NCBI RefSeq assembly: GCF_000152985.1
Contig: NZ_CH672395.1
Coordinates: 1,278,567-1,342,566, forward strand
Source of the DNA: Leeuwenhoekiella blandensis MED217
GTDB lineage: Bacteria; Bacteroidota; Bacteroidia; Flavobacteriales; Flavobacteriaceae
Direction of reading: 5' to 3'
DNA length: 64,000 nt
Both the position numbers and the translations under genes were made by a program. Below, one piece after another: positions 43,071 to 51,208 of the stretch; position 1 is the stretch's first letter, and the number at the start of each line of letters is the position of its first letter. The notes beneath the pieces were generated by a model. It saw only the letters and a list, made by a program, of their open reading frames with translations. It ran no database searches and was not told the origin of the DNA.

Positions 43071-43958
43071 TTATATATAGTTGTTGTAATGAGTTTGTGC
43101 AAATTCTGGTAACCACTCCAGAATCTCCATAAATAAAAAGGTATTAGCTAAAAAAGGAATTTTTACAATCGTCTCGTCAGAGAGGTGCGAATATTCGTTT
43201 GTAGATTCTTTAAGTTTTCTAAATGCAGATTTAATAACCTGTGGAACTTCTTTATTCAATTTATGGCCATCGATATTTCTATCCTCCATATATTTAGTGC
43301 AATGTTCTTGAATAGGTAGACCTTTATCATTAAACAAGGCATCGGGAATACAGGGTATTTCTTTATTAAGTGATACATAAATACCTTCAAGTAGATCTCT
43401 TTGCACATTAATATTTACTTTTCTAAAATCGTTATTGACATATGCTTGAGTAATATCAATAAGGAGAGATTCATATTTACTTGAAACTATACCTAAGTTA
43501 AATGATTCAAAAGCTTCAAAGTAACTGTGCTTTAATTGCGTTATCTCTCTGTTTTCACAAGCTTCAACTAGTAGATTAAATAAATTATCCTCATCTTCTT
43601 CAACGCCCTTATTAAAAACATAAGGAAAAGCATTTTTAAACTCTCTTGAATTATATGTTTCAGCCTGCCCTGTTAGAACAATGAAAGCTATTGACCTGTC
43701 TTGGTCCCTAATCCTATCTTTAGCCTGATGAACCCATTTGGTATCTTCAGAGCCGGGCTGATCTGTTTCATTTTCAAAAAACTTTGCATCAAAAAGGACA
43801 GCATCATATTTTGATGTGTTATTCTCAAACTCAGAACATCCGCCATTCATAGATTTATATGGAAAAAGCTTTATATCAAAATCAACTGCGGTTTTGTGTA
43901 AAGCCTTCATAGACTCATGCTCATCATCGATCCACAGGACATTATATTTCTTACTCAT
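43071..43958 (-). CDS. Response regulator with helical output domain
   Basis: 295 residues. The N-terminal receiver (1-130) has Asp11-Asp12, phospho-acceptor Asp57, Thr96 (VLTGQ) and Lys117 (VFNKG), all the residues of a working receiver. The C-terminal part (140-295) has no HTH I can see. It is helical, with RDLLEGIYVSLNKE and later FRKLKESTNEYSHLSDE, a layout reminiscent of DUF4145/HEPN-like domains. The gene overlaps the 3' end of the methylase-kinase fusion by 8 nt, so the pair is a cognate two-component system. Confidence 0.75.
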   Translation of the reverse strand: MSKKYNVLWIDDEHESMKALHKTAVDFDIKLFPYKSMNGGCSEFENNTSKYDAVLFDAKFFENETDQPGSEDTKWVHQAKDRIRDQDRSIAFIVLTGQAETYNSREFKNAFPYVFNKGVEEDEDNLFNLLVEACENREITQLKHSYFEAFESFNLGIVSSKYESLLIDITQAYVNNDFRKVNINVQRDLLEGIYVSLNKEIPCIPDALFNDKGLPIQEHCTKYMEDRNIDGHKLNKEVPQVIKSAFRKLKESTNEYSHLSDETIVKIPFLANTFLFMEILEWLPEFAQTHYNNYI

Positions 43959-46422
43959 TTATCATTGGTATTATTGGGAAACTAAATTTGAATATAACTG
44001 GAAATACTTCCTCACTATTAAGAATAAGTTCCCATTCTTCGTTATCAAAATAAGATGCTATTCTATTAATATCGTAACCTCCCAAACCAGTTCCTTTACT
44101 GGGATTTGCAGTTGTGTATTTAGCACTAAATTTTCCTTTATCATAGTTTCGAGGAAAGGGCTTTCCATTGTTACGTATTTCCAATATCATTAAATCTTCT
44201 GTAACCTTAAGTTCAATTACTAATAAATTCATCACATTTCCATCTTCAAAAGCGTACTTACTCGCATTTGTTAATATGTTATTTAACAGTATTTCAAAAA
44301 GTGTAAGGTTAGCCTTTATAGCTTTCCCTTTTGTTTCTTCAGGAGATGCTTTGTCATAATGAAGGGTGAAATTTTGTGATGACTTGTTTAAGTTCATCAA
44401 AAGGCTATTTATTTCTTTAAGAGAAATTACATTTAATTCAAAATTACTTAACACTAGACCTTGCTCTCCTTTTTCTAAAATTGAACTAATATGGTTTATA
44501 TCATTTTTAATTTGACCTATATCTTCGGTTAGATTATTCCCGTACATACTCCTATAATTTTTTTTAACTTCTAAAAAAGCTTCAGAATTATTGTTTTCAA
44601 AAAATCGTATTAGACTTTTTGTATTTGATAAAATATTCTGTCTAGGAGCTCCGAGTGAATGTTTGAGAGACGCAAACTCATCAAAACTTTTTACTTGTTT
44701 TCCGTGTGCTAACGCATTGCGTTCTTGCTGAAGTATTTTGAACTTTTCAGATAGCTCTAGAATTCCCTGAACCTTAGCTTTTTGTTCTTCAATGGATGGC
44801 AAAGCTATCTTTATTGCGAAAAAGTCAGCTCTATTTAATGAGGTTATAGCTCCGGGGTTTTGAAACGCTGAGACTTGTTTGAGAACGTTTGGTGATCTTA
44901 GTTCGCTGATTAAATAGTGTGGATTGACTTCAAAGTTCTCAGAATACACTCTTATAGCTAGGAGATCTATTCCTATATAAATCGGCTCTCCTTTGTACTC
45001 AAATAAAGTAGGCTTAAGCGACTTCCATCTCGTAGAAATAAGGATGCAGTCATTTTCTATCTTGATAGAATGAGATGGAAGTTCTCTTTCTTTAATCTCA
45101 TTTAAATCTAATTGATAAGAGACATCATTGTCTTTGAGATTACTTGTACGAATAAATTTGCCTATTAGTGTTTTTTCTTTACCTACGCGTTTTCCACTGA
45201 TTCTTTTTACAACTTTGATAAGTGGAACACCTCTAAAATCTTCAACGAAATATCTTTGAACATTTAGATTATAATTGTTTTTCCTAATTTGTTCAATTGG
45301 TACTTCAACTACTGCTTTAGATCGACTGAATTTATATAAATGTTCTAACAATCTATTTGTTTCAAGTCTTTTCTCACGTTTACCTTTACTTTCAACGAAA
45401 GAAGAGGCATCTATCATTTTAATAGTTCTATTTATATTTTTCTTTCTTGTTAGAATCATTATACAAATAGGAATTCCAGTGTGTTTTAGCATACCACTAG
45501 GCAAAGAAACAATTGTTTCTATTAATCCTTGTTCTACTAAAGACTCTCGAAGTCTTTGATCATCACTACCTCTAAAAAGCATTCCTTGTGAAACAATACA
45601 AGCAACTTTTCCATCAAAATTTATAGATTCTAAACCTTTGCATATAACATAGGTTTCAGCGGTCATTTTCTTTCTACCAAAATAATGAGCTATATATGGG
45701 TCAATTTTGTAATTGAAAGGAGGATTAGATATTATTAAATCAAAATTATTTGTTCCTGGCCAATTGTGTATAGAGTCTTCAACTCGATAATTAATTTGAG
45801 TATGCTTATGTAGCCTCATTAAGCGTAACATTCCTAAAGCCCAAGTAGAACTAACGATCTCTTGACCATAATAATTTTGATTCTTGTTCAAATGTGTTGC
45901 AAATGAAGCTAAACCAGCAAATGGATTAAAAACTGATGCCCAATTAGGCATATCTGCTATTTCCACTACAAACTTGCTTATTTCATTTGGAAGTAAAAAT
46001 TCTCCTGAATATTTACCTTGATTATCTGCGAGTCTAAAAAGTAGATCATCAAAAATTTCATCAAAATATCGATCTAGGATTTCATTATTAAACATCGTTA
46101 ATTGATGTAGTACCTCATTGAGTCTTTCTTCTGGGATACTCTTAAGGATAGGTATATAGACATTTAAAATTTCAGAATATTTTTGTTCACTTTCTAAGGA
46201 AGAAAAAATATAATTACATAGACTGTTGGAAAAATCAATATGAACGTTTTTAATTATTCCATCGTAATAAGCAGACAATAAAAAAAGATATACGTGATGA
46301 TGTTCTACAGGCAATATACCTCGTAGTAAACTCATTGATTTCCAAACTTGATTAGTAATCATTTTTACTTCAGCACTATCTCTATAATTATCTTCTTTCA
46401 TGTACTCTTCGAAATTCAACAC
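43951..46422 (-). CDS. Fusion: adenine methylase, specificity TRD, histidine kinase
   Basis: 823 residues from a GTG at 46422 (an internal ATG at 46401 is possible). Residues about 1-130 are helical. 135-390 form an N6-adenine methylase: FNPFAGLASF (165-174) as SAM motif I and SNPPFNYKID (232-241) as catalytic motif. 398-575 resemble an HsdS target-recognition domain with IALPSIEEQKAK. 580-820 form a kinase: His588 in SLKHSLGAPRQNI, NNILTNASKYAF as N box, EIRNNGKPFP and GTGLGGYDI as ATP-lid motifs. This joins DNA recognition and methylation to phospho-signalling in one chain. It overlaps the response regulator gene. Confidence 0.85.
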   Translation of the reverse strand: MLNFEEYMKEDNYRDSAEVKMITNQVWKSMSLLRGILPVEHHHVYLFLLSAYYDGIIKNVHIDFSNSLCNYIFSSLESEQKYSEILNVYIPILKSIPEERLNEVLHQLTMFNNEILDRYFDEIFDDLLFRLADNQGKYSGEFLLPNEISKFVVEIADMPNWASVFNPFAGLASFATHLNKNQNYYGQEIVSSTWALGMLRLMRLHKHTQINYRVEDSIHNWPGTNNFDLIISNPPFNYKIDPYIAHYFGRKKMTAETYVICKGLESINFDGKVACIVSQGMLFRGSDDQRLRESLVEQGLIETIVSLPSGMLKHTGIPICIMILTRKKNINRTIKMIDASSFVESKGKREKRLETNRLLEHLYKFSRSKAVVEVPIEQIRKNNYNLNVQRYFVEDFRGVPLIKVVKRISGKRVGKEKTLIGKFIRTSNLKDNDVSYQLDLNEIKERELPSHSIKIENDCILISTRWKSLKPTLFEYKGEPIYIGIDLLAIRVYSENFEVNPHYLISELRSPNVLKQVSAFQNPGAITSLNRADFFAIKIALPSIEEQKAKVQGILELSEKFKILQQERNALAHGKQVKSFDEFASLKHSLGAPRQNILSNTKSLIRFFENNNSEAFLEVKKNYRSMYGNNLTEDIGQIKNDINHISSILEKGEQGLVLSNFELNVISLKEINSLLMNLNKSSQNFTLHYDKASPEETKGKAIKANLTLFEILLNNILTNASKYAFEDGNVMNLLVIELKVTEDLMILEIRNNGKPFPRNYDKGKFSAKYTTANPSKGTGLGGYDINRIASYFDNEEWELILNSEEVFPVIFKFSFPIIPMINE

Positions 46423-46461
46423 TGCAAATAAACTTTTAAACTATGCATAATATTTGCATAG

Positions 46462-47463
46462 TTATTCAAAATATAACACTTTCATTTGACTAGATTGTTC
46501 TTTTAGAAGAACTCTCAATTCCTTTGGTTCTAAAACTTCTACATCTTTACCATATGACATTATCTGCTGAATTAACTCCAAATTTATTATGCTATCGAAC
46601 CATACCTGATCTTTTTTATCTCCTTCAAAAAATTCGTCGAAGTCAGCTATAAAAGGTTTTGTTTTAAAATAATTTTCTCGGCCGTTGAAGAAACGTAAGA
46701 CAACTCTTTGAACATTAGCTTCCTGAGGTCTTCTAATACCAACCATTGTCCTAAAGAAGGTTTTCCAATCTGTTTTAGACTCTTCATAGATTAGTTCTTC
46801 TAGTGGTTCAAAATCCAAAAGTCTTTCATCTAAGGGGATACTCCATTGTTCAATCCCTTTAGTCTTATTCAGACCATAAGCAAACCATCTCCGGTTATAT
46901 TGCTTTAATATGTGAGGATGAAATTCGAACACTGAAGAAGACTCATCCTTAAATCCTCTAAAACTAATTTGTAGCACCTGTTTTTTTTTAATAGCTAGAT
47001 ACAAGGGTTTAAGTAACCTTATTCCTTTGTATTCCTCATTATGGTCATAGAATAAGATTTGGGATAGGCCACTATCTTGTTCTTCTTCATCTTGAAATTT
47101 TATTAATGCCTCTGCAAGCTTGTTGTATCTAGGATGGTTTTCGAATCTTTCTAATAATTTAAGCGTTGCATCAACCAAATACTGCTCGTATTCAAGTAAA
47201 GGTTTTTTAGCTATAGAGAATTCAGGATCGGAATATTTATACGTCCGAATATTAGGAGGTAGAGGAGCATTAAAGCCTTCTGCTTCACGGCGGAAAACAT
47301 CAAGGTCAGAGTCCAGTTGACGTAATTTTATTTGCTCTCCATCATAATTCTCATCAAGTCTATCATTGAGATAGGAAAGAAGTTCAGCTTTAGAAAGTTG
47401 TAAGTTTTGAAAGCAATAATCTAAAACGTTGTACCTAAAGTGAGCGTGTTTACTGTTTGCCAT
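46462..47463 (-). CDS. WYL-domain transcriptional regulator
   Basis: 333 residues. It has an N-terminal winged-helix-like region (FRYNVLDYCFQNLQLSKAEL), a WYL domain around 140-230 with PLYLAIKKKQVLQISFRGFK and FEFHPHILKQYNRRWFAYG, and a C-terminal WCX-type extension. WYL regulators (CapW, BrxR and related) control phage defence operons and may sense nucleic acid. Its ATG shares bases with the ParE stop codon (TAATG at 47463), so it is translationally linked to the toxin-antitoxin pair. The fusion gene follows after 39 nt. Confidence 0.85.
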   Translation of the reverse strand: MANSKHAHFRYNVLDYCFQNLQLSKAELLSYLNDRLDENYDGEQIKLRQLDSDLDVFRREAEGFNAPLPPNIRTYKYSDPEFSIAKKPLLEYEQYLVDATLKLLERFENHPRYNKLAEALIKFQDEEEQDSGLSQILFYDHNEEYKGIRLLKPLYLAIKKKQVLQISFRGFKDESSSVFEFHPHILKQYNRRWFAYGLNKTKGIEQWSIPLDERLLDFEPLEELIYEESKTDWKTFFRTMVGIRRPQEANVQRVVLRFFNGRENYFKTKPFIADFDEFFEGDKKDQVWFDSIINLELIQQIMSYGKDVEVLEPKELRVLLKEQSSQMKVLYFE

Positions 47464-47759
47464 TAATCAATTAACTTAAATCTTCTCAAATCCCTACTTC
47501 CGTGTAATACTCTTACAATTCTTAAATGGTTTTCAAGTATTCGATAAAAGATGATATGAGAAGCAAAGGGTAAACTGTAGAGTCCAGGCTTAATTTCATT
47601 ACGTTGTTTTCCGATCTCAGGATTAGTGGCGAGAAGCTCAAAATGATTGCGCAACTCAACTAAGTACTGCAATCCCTGAGAGACACCAAACTTATGCAGC
47701 CCAAACTCATAAATAGCTTCAATATCCTCTTGAGATTTTTGAGAAAGGATGTAGCGCAT
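47463..47759 (-). CDS. parE: RelE/ParE-family toxin
   Basis: 98 residues from the ATG at 47759; a longer reading from 47822 runs inside parD. MRYILSQKSQEDIEAIYEFG and KFGVSQGLQYLVELRNHFEL match the ParE/RelE fold, ending RIVRVLHGSRD. It overlaps both neighbours by TAATG junctions and is thus part of the same operon as the WYL-methylase-kinase genes. It may poison gyrase or ribosomes. Confidence 0.85.
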   Translation of the reverse strand: MRYILSQKSQEDIEAIYEFGLHKFGVSQGLQYLVELRNHFELLATNPEIGKQRNEIKPGLYSLPFASHIIFYRILENHLRIVRVLHGSRDLRRFKLID

Positions 47760-47983
47760 TAAGGATTTTTCTTTGCTTCGATGAGTTGATCCATGGTCAT
47801 CGTGCTGTCCGGACCGTCCCATCCCAATTCAATTTCTTTTCGTAAATCTTGTATGACTTTTTCTCGATAAATACCGTGAAGCCGTAAAGCATCTCGAATA
47901 ACCTCACTGTTATTTTGATATTCCCCTGAAGCCACTTGTTCAGAGATATATTCTTCCTGTTTTTTAGTGAAACTAATATTCAT
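47759..47983 (-). CDS. parD: ParD-type antitoxin
   Basis: 74 residues with an N-terminal ribbon-helix-helix (MNISFTKKQEEYISEQVASG followed by NNSEVIRDALRLH) and an acidic C-terminus. It binds DNA and neutralises ParE. It is the first gene of the six-gene minus-strand operon, so it may also control the downstream defence-type genes. Confidence 0.85.
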   Translation of the reverse strand: MNISFTKKQEEYISEQVASGEYQNNSEVIRDALRLHGIYREKVIQDLRKEIELGWDGPDSTMTMDQLIEAKKNP

Positions 47984-48093
47984 AGTCTTATGTCTTTATT
48001 TGATAAATATAGACATTTTATAAAGAATGTTTATTGTTTTGAGAGTACTAGGTTTATTTTAGTCTAAGGAGTTAGGTATAATAGGGTTCTTTA

Positions 48094-48564
48094 TTAGGGA
48101 GAGTGTTTATTCTGTTTATAATTCCAACCGGTTTTAAACCCAACAAAGGAAGCGAATAGCACCAGCAAGGCGTTTATCAGGATCAAGGCATTTCCTATAG
48201 TACTTCGCAGGGAATGAGTTTGAACATTGAGTGTACTGGCATCAAATACGTTCGACATAGATTGAATCAAAGAAATGCTACTTGTCAGTATCAAAACAAT
48301 TAAGGCACACGCAATTATAAAAACAAAATTGGCATATAAATTTTTAAAATTGCTACAAAGCATTCGAAGGAGATAAACAAAAAAGAAGAGTAGCGCACTC
48401 AATACCGTGAAAAAAATGATATCAGAAATTACAAAATACGTATCGTGTATATTGATATCCAAAGTAGAATCGGCGGTAAAGCTGTCAAACCCATCAAGGA
48501 AGAGGTGAAACAATAAACTTAAACTAAGGGTTCCAAAAAACCAAAGAAGTTCTTTTCGTATCAT
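48094..48564 (-). CDS. Hypothetical four-helix membrane protein
   Basis: 156 residues from the ATG at 48564 (the frame opens at a TTG, 48573). Four hydrophobic segments, with DINIHDTYFVISDIIFF between the first and second. The 'HDTYFV' motif recurs in small Bacteroidota membrane proteins and resembles a piece of cytochrome oxidase subunit I, but the resemblance is short. The function is unknown. It stands alone. Confidence 0.55.
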   Translation of the reverse strand: MIRKELLWFFGTLSLSLLFHLFLDGFDSFTADSTLDINIHDTYFVISDIIFFTVLSALLFFFVYLLRMLCSNFKNLYANFVFIIACALIVLILTSSISLIQSMSNVFDASTLNVQTHSLRSTIGNALILINALLVLFASFVGFKTGWNYKQNKHSP

Positions 48565-48693
48565 GCATTCCAAGTTAAAATAGAGTCTGTACCTCGAGAA
48601 ATTTACTGATTATATTTTATAGCTTTTGGATAAAAACCAACTTTAAAGAACTGGACTAAGGCTTTTCCTAAGATATGGTGTTGAGTGATGTTT

Positions 48694-49071
48694 TTATTTA
48701 TTTTTTAGCTGTTCAACATATCTCTTGTGGTTATTAAAACCGTTCTTAGTGGAGTTTTCCAAATCGACCATTGCATCGGTTCCAGTATCATAAATCTGCC
48801 AATGATACTTTTTCGATACTTCAATCAAGGCATAAATTGCGTTTTCTCCGTACAACGAAAGCATTAAGTTGCTTGAATACTCATTATAGCAAAAGAATTC
48901 AATCGTAAAATCAGGACCAATTAGTTCTCTGTGATTATTGTCTTTTTTTATTCGGTCAAATGAGCTTTCCAAAATTCCGCTAAAATCAGTTGGCTCGAGT
49001 TGGTTTTCGTCAAGTTCCGCAACGGATACAATTTTCTGTTTTGAATTAAAAAGTACAATGTCCCAACTCAT
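48694..49071 (-). CDS. Hypothetical 125-aa protein, immunity-like
   Basis: A small soluble alpha/beta protein starting SWDIVLFNSKQKI. Acidic and of the size typical of immunity proteins for polymorphic toxins, but I do not recognise the family. It lies 11 nt after the gene at 49083-49361 and is probably co-transcribed. Confidence 0.55.
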   Translation of the reverse strand: MSWDIVLFNSKQKIVSVAELDENQLEPTDFSGILESSFDRIKKDNNHRELIGPDFTIEFFCYNEYSSNLMLSLYGENAIYALIEVSKKYHWQIYDTGTDAMVDLENSTKNGFNNHKRYVEQLKNK

Positions 49072-49082
49072 TTGAAATAATA

Positions 49083-49361
49083 TTATGAATTCAATTTACA
49101 GTTTAACTGTTTAATTCTGTTTGATTGTTCAGTGGTTAAATTAGTTTCTGTTTCAGATATCACGTAAGTTAAATGTTCAAATGCACAACCAAATTCGTCC
49201 TGTTTTAAAAACCCTGAAATAATTTCTCCACAGTCCAGAATTCCTGAACTTTTTGGTTCTGTAGATTGGATTTGACTTTTCCATTGGTCATTCAAAATGT
49301 TTTCAGATAAATCTCCAATCTCATTTTTTAAAGTTTTCCCGAAACTTGATTTGAAATTCAT
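49083..49361 (-). CDS. Hypothetical 92-aa protein (MafI-immunity-like)
   Basis: A helical 92-residue protein with DCGEIISGFLKQDEFGCAFE and HLTYVISETETNLTTEQSNR, a pattern like MafI-type immunity proteins. No adjacent toxin is visible, so it may be an orphan immunity gene. The assignment is tentative. Confidence 0.5.
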   Translation of the reverse strand: MNFKSSFGKTLKNEIGDLSENILNDQWKSQIQSTEPKSSGILDCGEIISGFLKQDEFGCAFEHLTYVISETETNLTTEQSNRIKQLNCKLNS

Positions 49362-49517
49362 AGTGTCTGTTAAATGGTGTACAATAGATTTACAACAGTC
49401 ACTTTATCGCGAGTTGGTGAAGTAGGGGACGTGGAGTTGTCGGTTTTACTTTTTATAGTCACTCTTTCTTATTTGATAGATCGCTATTTGTGATGAATTG
49501 GTGTGGTTTGCCGTTTT

Positions 49518-50222
49518 TTATATTCCATTGCTACTTTTCCAATTGCTCATTGTTGTTGGATGTTCATGGTCCATTGGATAATTCCGGTTTACAAAGTCCA
49601 ACTGTTTTGGTGTTAATAGAACAAACATTCCATCATTTCCACAATGTATTGGATAAAACTGCTCTTCTGAATTTTGTCTTCTCAATTCAGCGTTCAACAT
49701 TTCTATAAAATTCACGTAAGCGATACCCCAATCCAAGTCGGAAAATTGCCCATCAAATGCTGTATATTCAATCCCGTTGAGTTCAATGCTGTGTTTCCAA
49801 CTATTTTGGTCTTGTTCGTTTTGTTCATTCTCGAATTTTAATTCAAGTCCAAGTTTTTCAAAAGTTGGTTTTACCTGTATTAAATATTCAGTTAATCCGC
49901 CAATCTCGAATAGTTCCTCACAATCTACCCATTGATAGCGATTGTCCATAAAATGCAGGGTTTCTCCACGCATGGGTCCTTGAAAGAAGTTTAAGTCCGT
50001 GTACGCTTTTTGAAAGACGGCTTTAACCGTATCCAATTCAGATGTGTTGGTCAGATTGAAATAACCCAAATTTTCTAATTCTGCCACGATTTCTTTTCCG
50101 CTTAATTTTTCTTGAATTACGTGCTCTGGATTTGGGTTTTTGATTTTAGAAGCAGCACGATCCTTTTTGGAATTGCAAGCCAAAAAAGGGAGAAGAAATA
50201 GGATTAGAAAAAGCTGTTTCAT
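49518..50222 (-). CDS. Hypothetical lipoprotein
   Basis: 234 residues from the ATG at 50222 (an upstream TTG at 50234 is less likely). The signal MKQLFLILFLLPFLACNSKK is a clear lipoprotein type. The mature part is acidic with no domain I know, ending with a conserved-looking LTPKQLDFVNRNYPMDHEHP segment. It stands alone in the accessory region. Confidence 0.65.
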   Translation of the reverse strand: MKQLFLILFLLPFLACNSKKDRAASKIKNPNPEHVIQEKLSGKEIVAELENLGYFNLTNTSELDTVKAVFQKAYTDLNFFQGPMRGETLHFMDNRYQWVDCEELFEIGGLTEYLIQVKPTFEKLGLELKFENEQNEQDQNSWKHSIELNGIEYTAFDGQFSDLDWGIAYVNFIEMLNAELRRQNSEEQFYPIHCGNDGMFVLLTPKQLDFVNRNYPMDHEHPTTMSNWKSSNGI

Positions 50223-50501
50223 TGGTTTTGTCAAATTGCATACTACTTAGTATAACAACAAAATTGTGTTGTTTCTATAAAAATAGACATTTAAGTAACA
50301 AGTACTTTACGCAATTCTATAATCTAATAAAATGTATAGCTATTTCAGGATTAACACCTAAAAGTGTATAGCCCCATCAGTGCTAAACGACGCTCAGATA
50401 GAGATATCCTGCAACTTCCAGGTTCACCCGAGGATACTGCATAGATAAAGCATAGATAGAGTATGGATAGAGTATGAAGAGCTTATGAAAGGACTATAAA
50501 A

Positions 50502-50756
50502 TTAATTACCTGTTTCCTCCAGTGGAAAATCAAAATTAAAAAGATCTTTAGGATGTATTTCCAAACCTTTAGCTAATTCAAAAACAGTTGGTAATTGAAT
50601 TTTTATTTCACCCTTTTCAATTTTACCAATTGCGCTATGTTCTACATCACATTTCTTAGCAAGGTCTCTTAGACTGATTTTCAGCTTTTCGGTTCGGTGG
50701 AATTTGACAATCCTTCCAAACTCTAAGAGAAGGCGTTTTTTCTGATCTTCATTCAT
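50502..50756 (-). CDS. XRE-family HTH regulator
   Basis: 84 residues with the lambda-repressor-like HTH: FHRTEKLKISLRDLAKKCDV followed by EHSAIGKIEKGEIKIQLPTV. A small DNA-binding protein common in Bacteroidota. It is transcribed away from the sigma-Cas12f locus. Confidence 0.85.
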   Translation of the reverse strand: MNEDQKKRLLLEFGRIVKFHRTEKLKISLRDLAKKCDVEHSAIGKIEKGEIKIQLPTVFELAKGLEIHPKDLFNFDFPLEETGN

Positions 50757-51208
50757 ATCAAACTGGTAATTAGCTATGAAAGTGAAGAATCTTAATATAA
50801 AAACTGTAGTCTTATGAGACTACATTCAAATATTTGTTTATATTTACCTCATAATTATATATTTGCGAAACTTCTTTAAGTAACATATTAGAAGCATTCG
50901 CTTTGAATCTCGAATCGAAAACTGGTAATTTTTAGTACACGAGAGGATAAGCAGGGATGCTCACGACCCGGGCGTGGGCTCTCACTTATTGTGTACAGGT
51001 ATACCAGTGCCACGATTCGATAAGTTGAGACCTGCGCCTTTTCTTTTTCTCAGCACTTCTCAACATTCAAGCCGTGTTTCTTCCTTAATGAAGGTTAGCT
51101 GCCACACCCCAATTTTAACATTGGCAAATTGCCGGGTACCCCTATGCCTACAAGCAAGCCAAGAATCCCCTAAACTAATGCTTATGTAAGAACTAAAACG
51201 GGTTAAGA
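50757..51208. other. Leader region of the sigma-dCas12f genes
   Basis: The stretch holds the 109-bp nested palindrome at 50911-51019 (listed separately), and a small hairpin TGTAGTCT-TATG-AGACTACA at 50806-50825. No convincing ORF is present. The sequence around 51020-51200 has higher GC than the rest and could encode the 5' end of a transcript into the sigma gene. Confidence 0.55.
50911..51019. repeat. 109-bp nested imperfect palindrome
   Basis: Arms pair in order: CGAATCG/CGATTCG (50911, 51013), ACTGGTA/TACCAGT (50921, 51002), GTACAC/GTGTAC (50935, 50991), ATAAG/CTTAT (50947, 50985) and GCTCACG/CGTGGGC (50959, 50973, one mismatch) around CCCGGG. The whole folds into one long interrupted hairpin, as DNA cruciform or RNA. 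It lies 190 nt upstream of the sigma gene. It could be a structured RNA, a recombination site, or a regulatory element for the locus. Confidence 0.7.

Noticed and set aside
43951-46422. Calling the fusion a BREX PglX or DISARM methylase.
   Set aside because: None of the BREX or DISARM partner genes (PglZ, BrxC, DrmA/B and so on) is present, and the C-terminal kinase is not part of those proteins.
49490-49708. A 72-codon plus-strand open frame.
   Set aside because: It lies antisense across the 3' end of the hypothetical lipoprotein gene (49518-50222), which has a signal peptide and stronger coding features.
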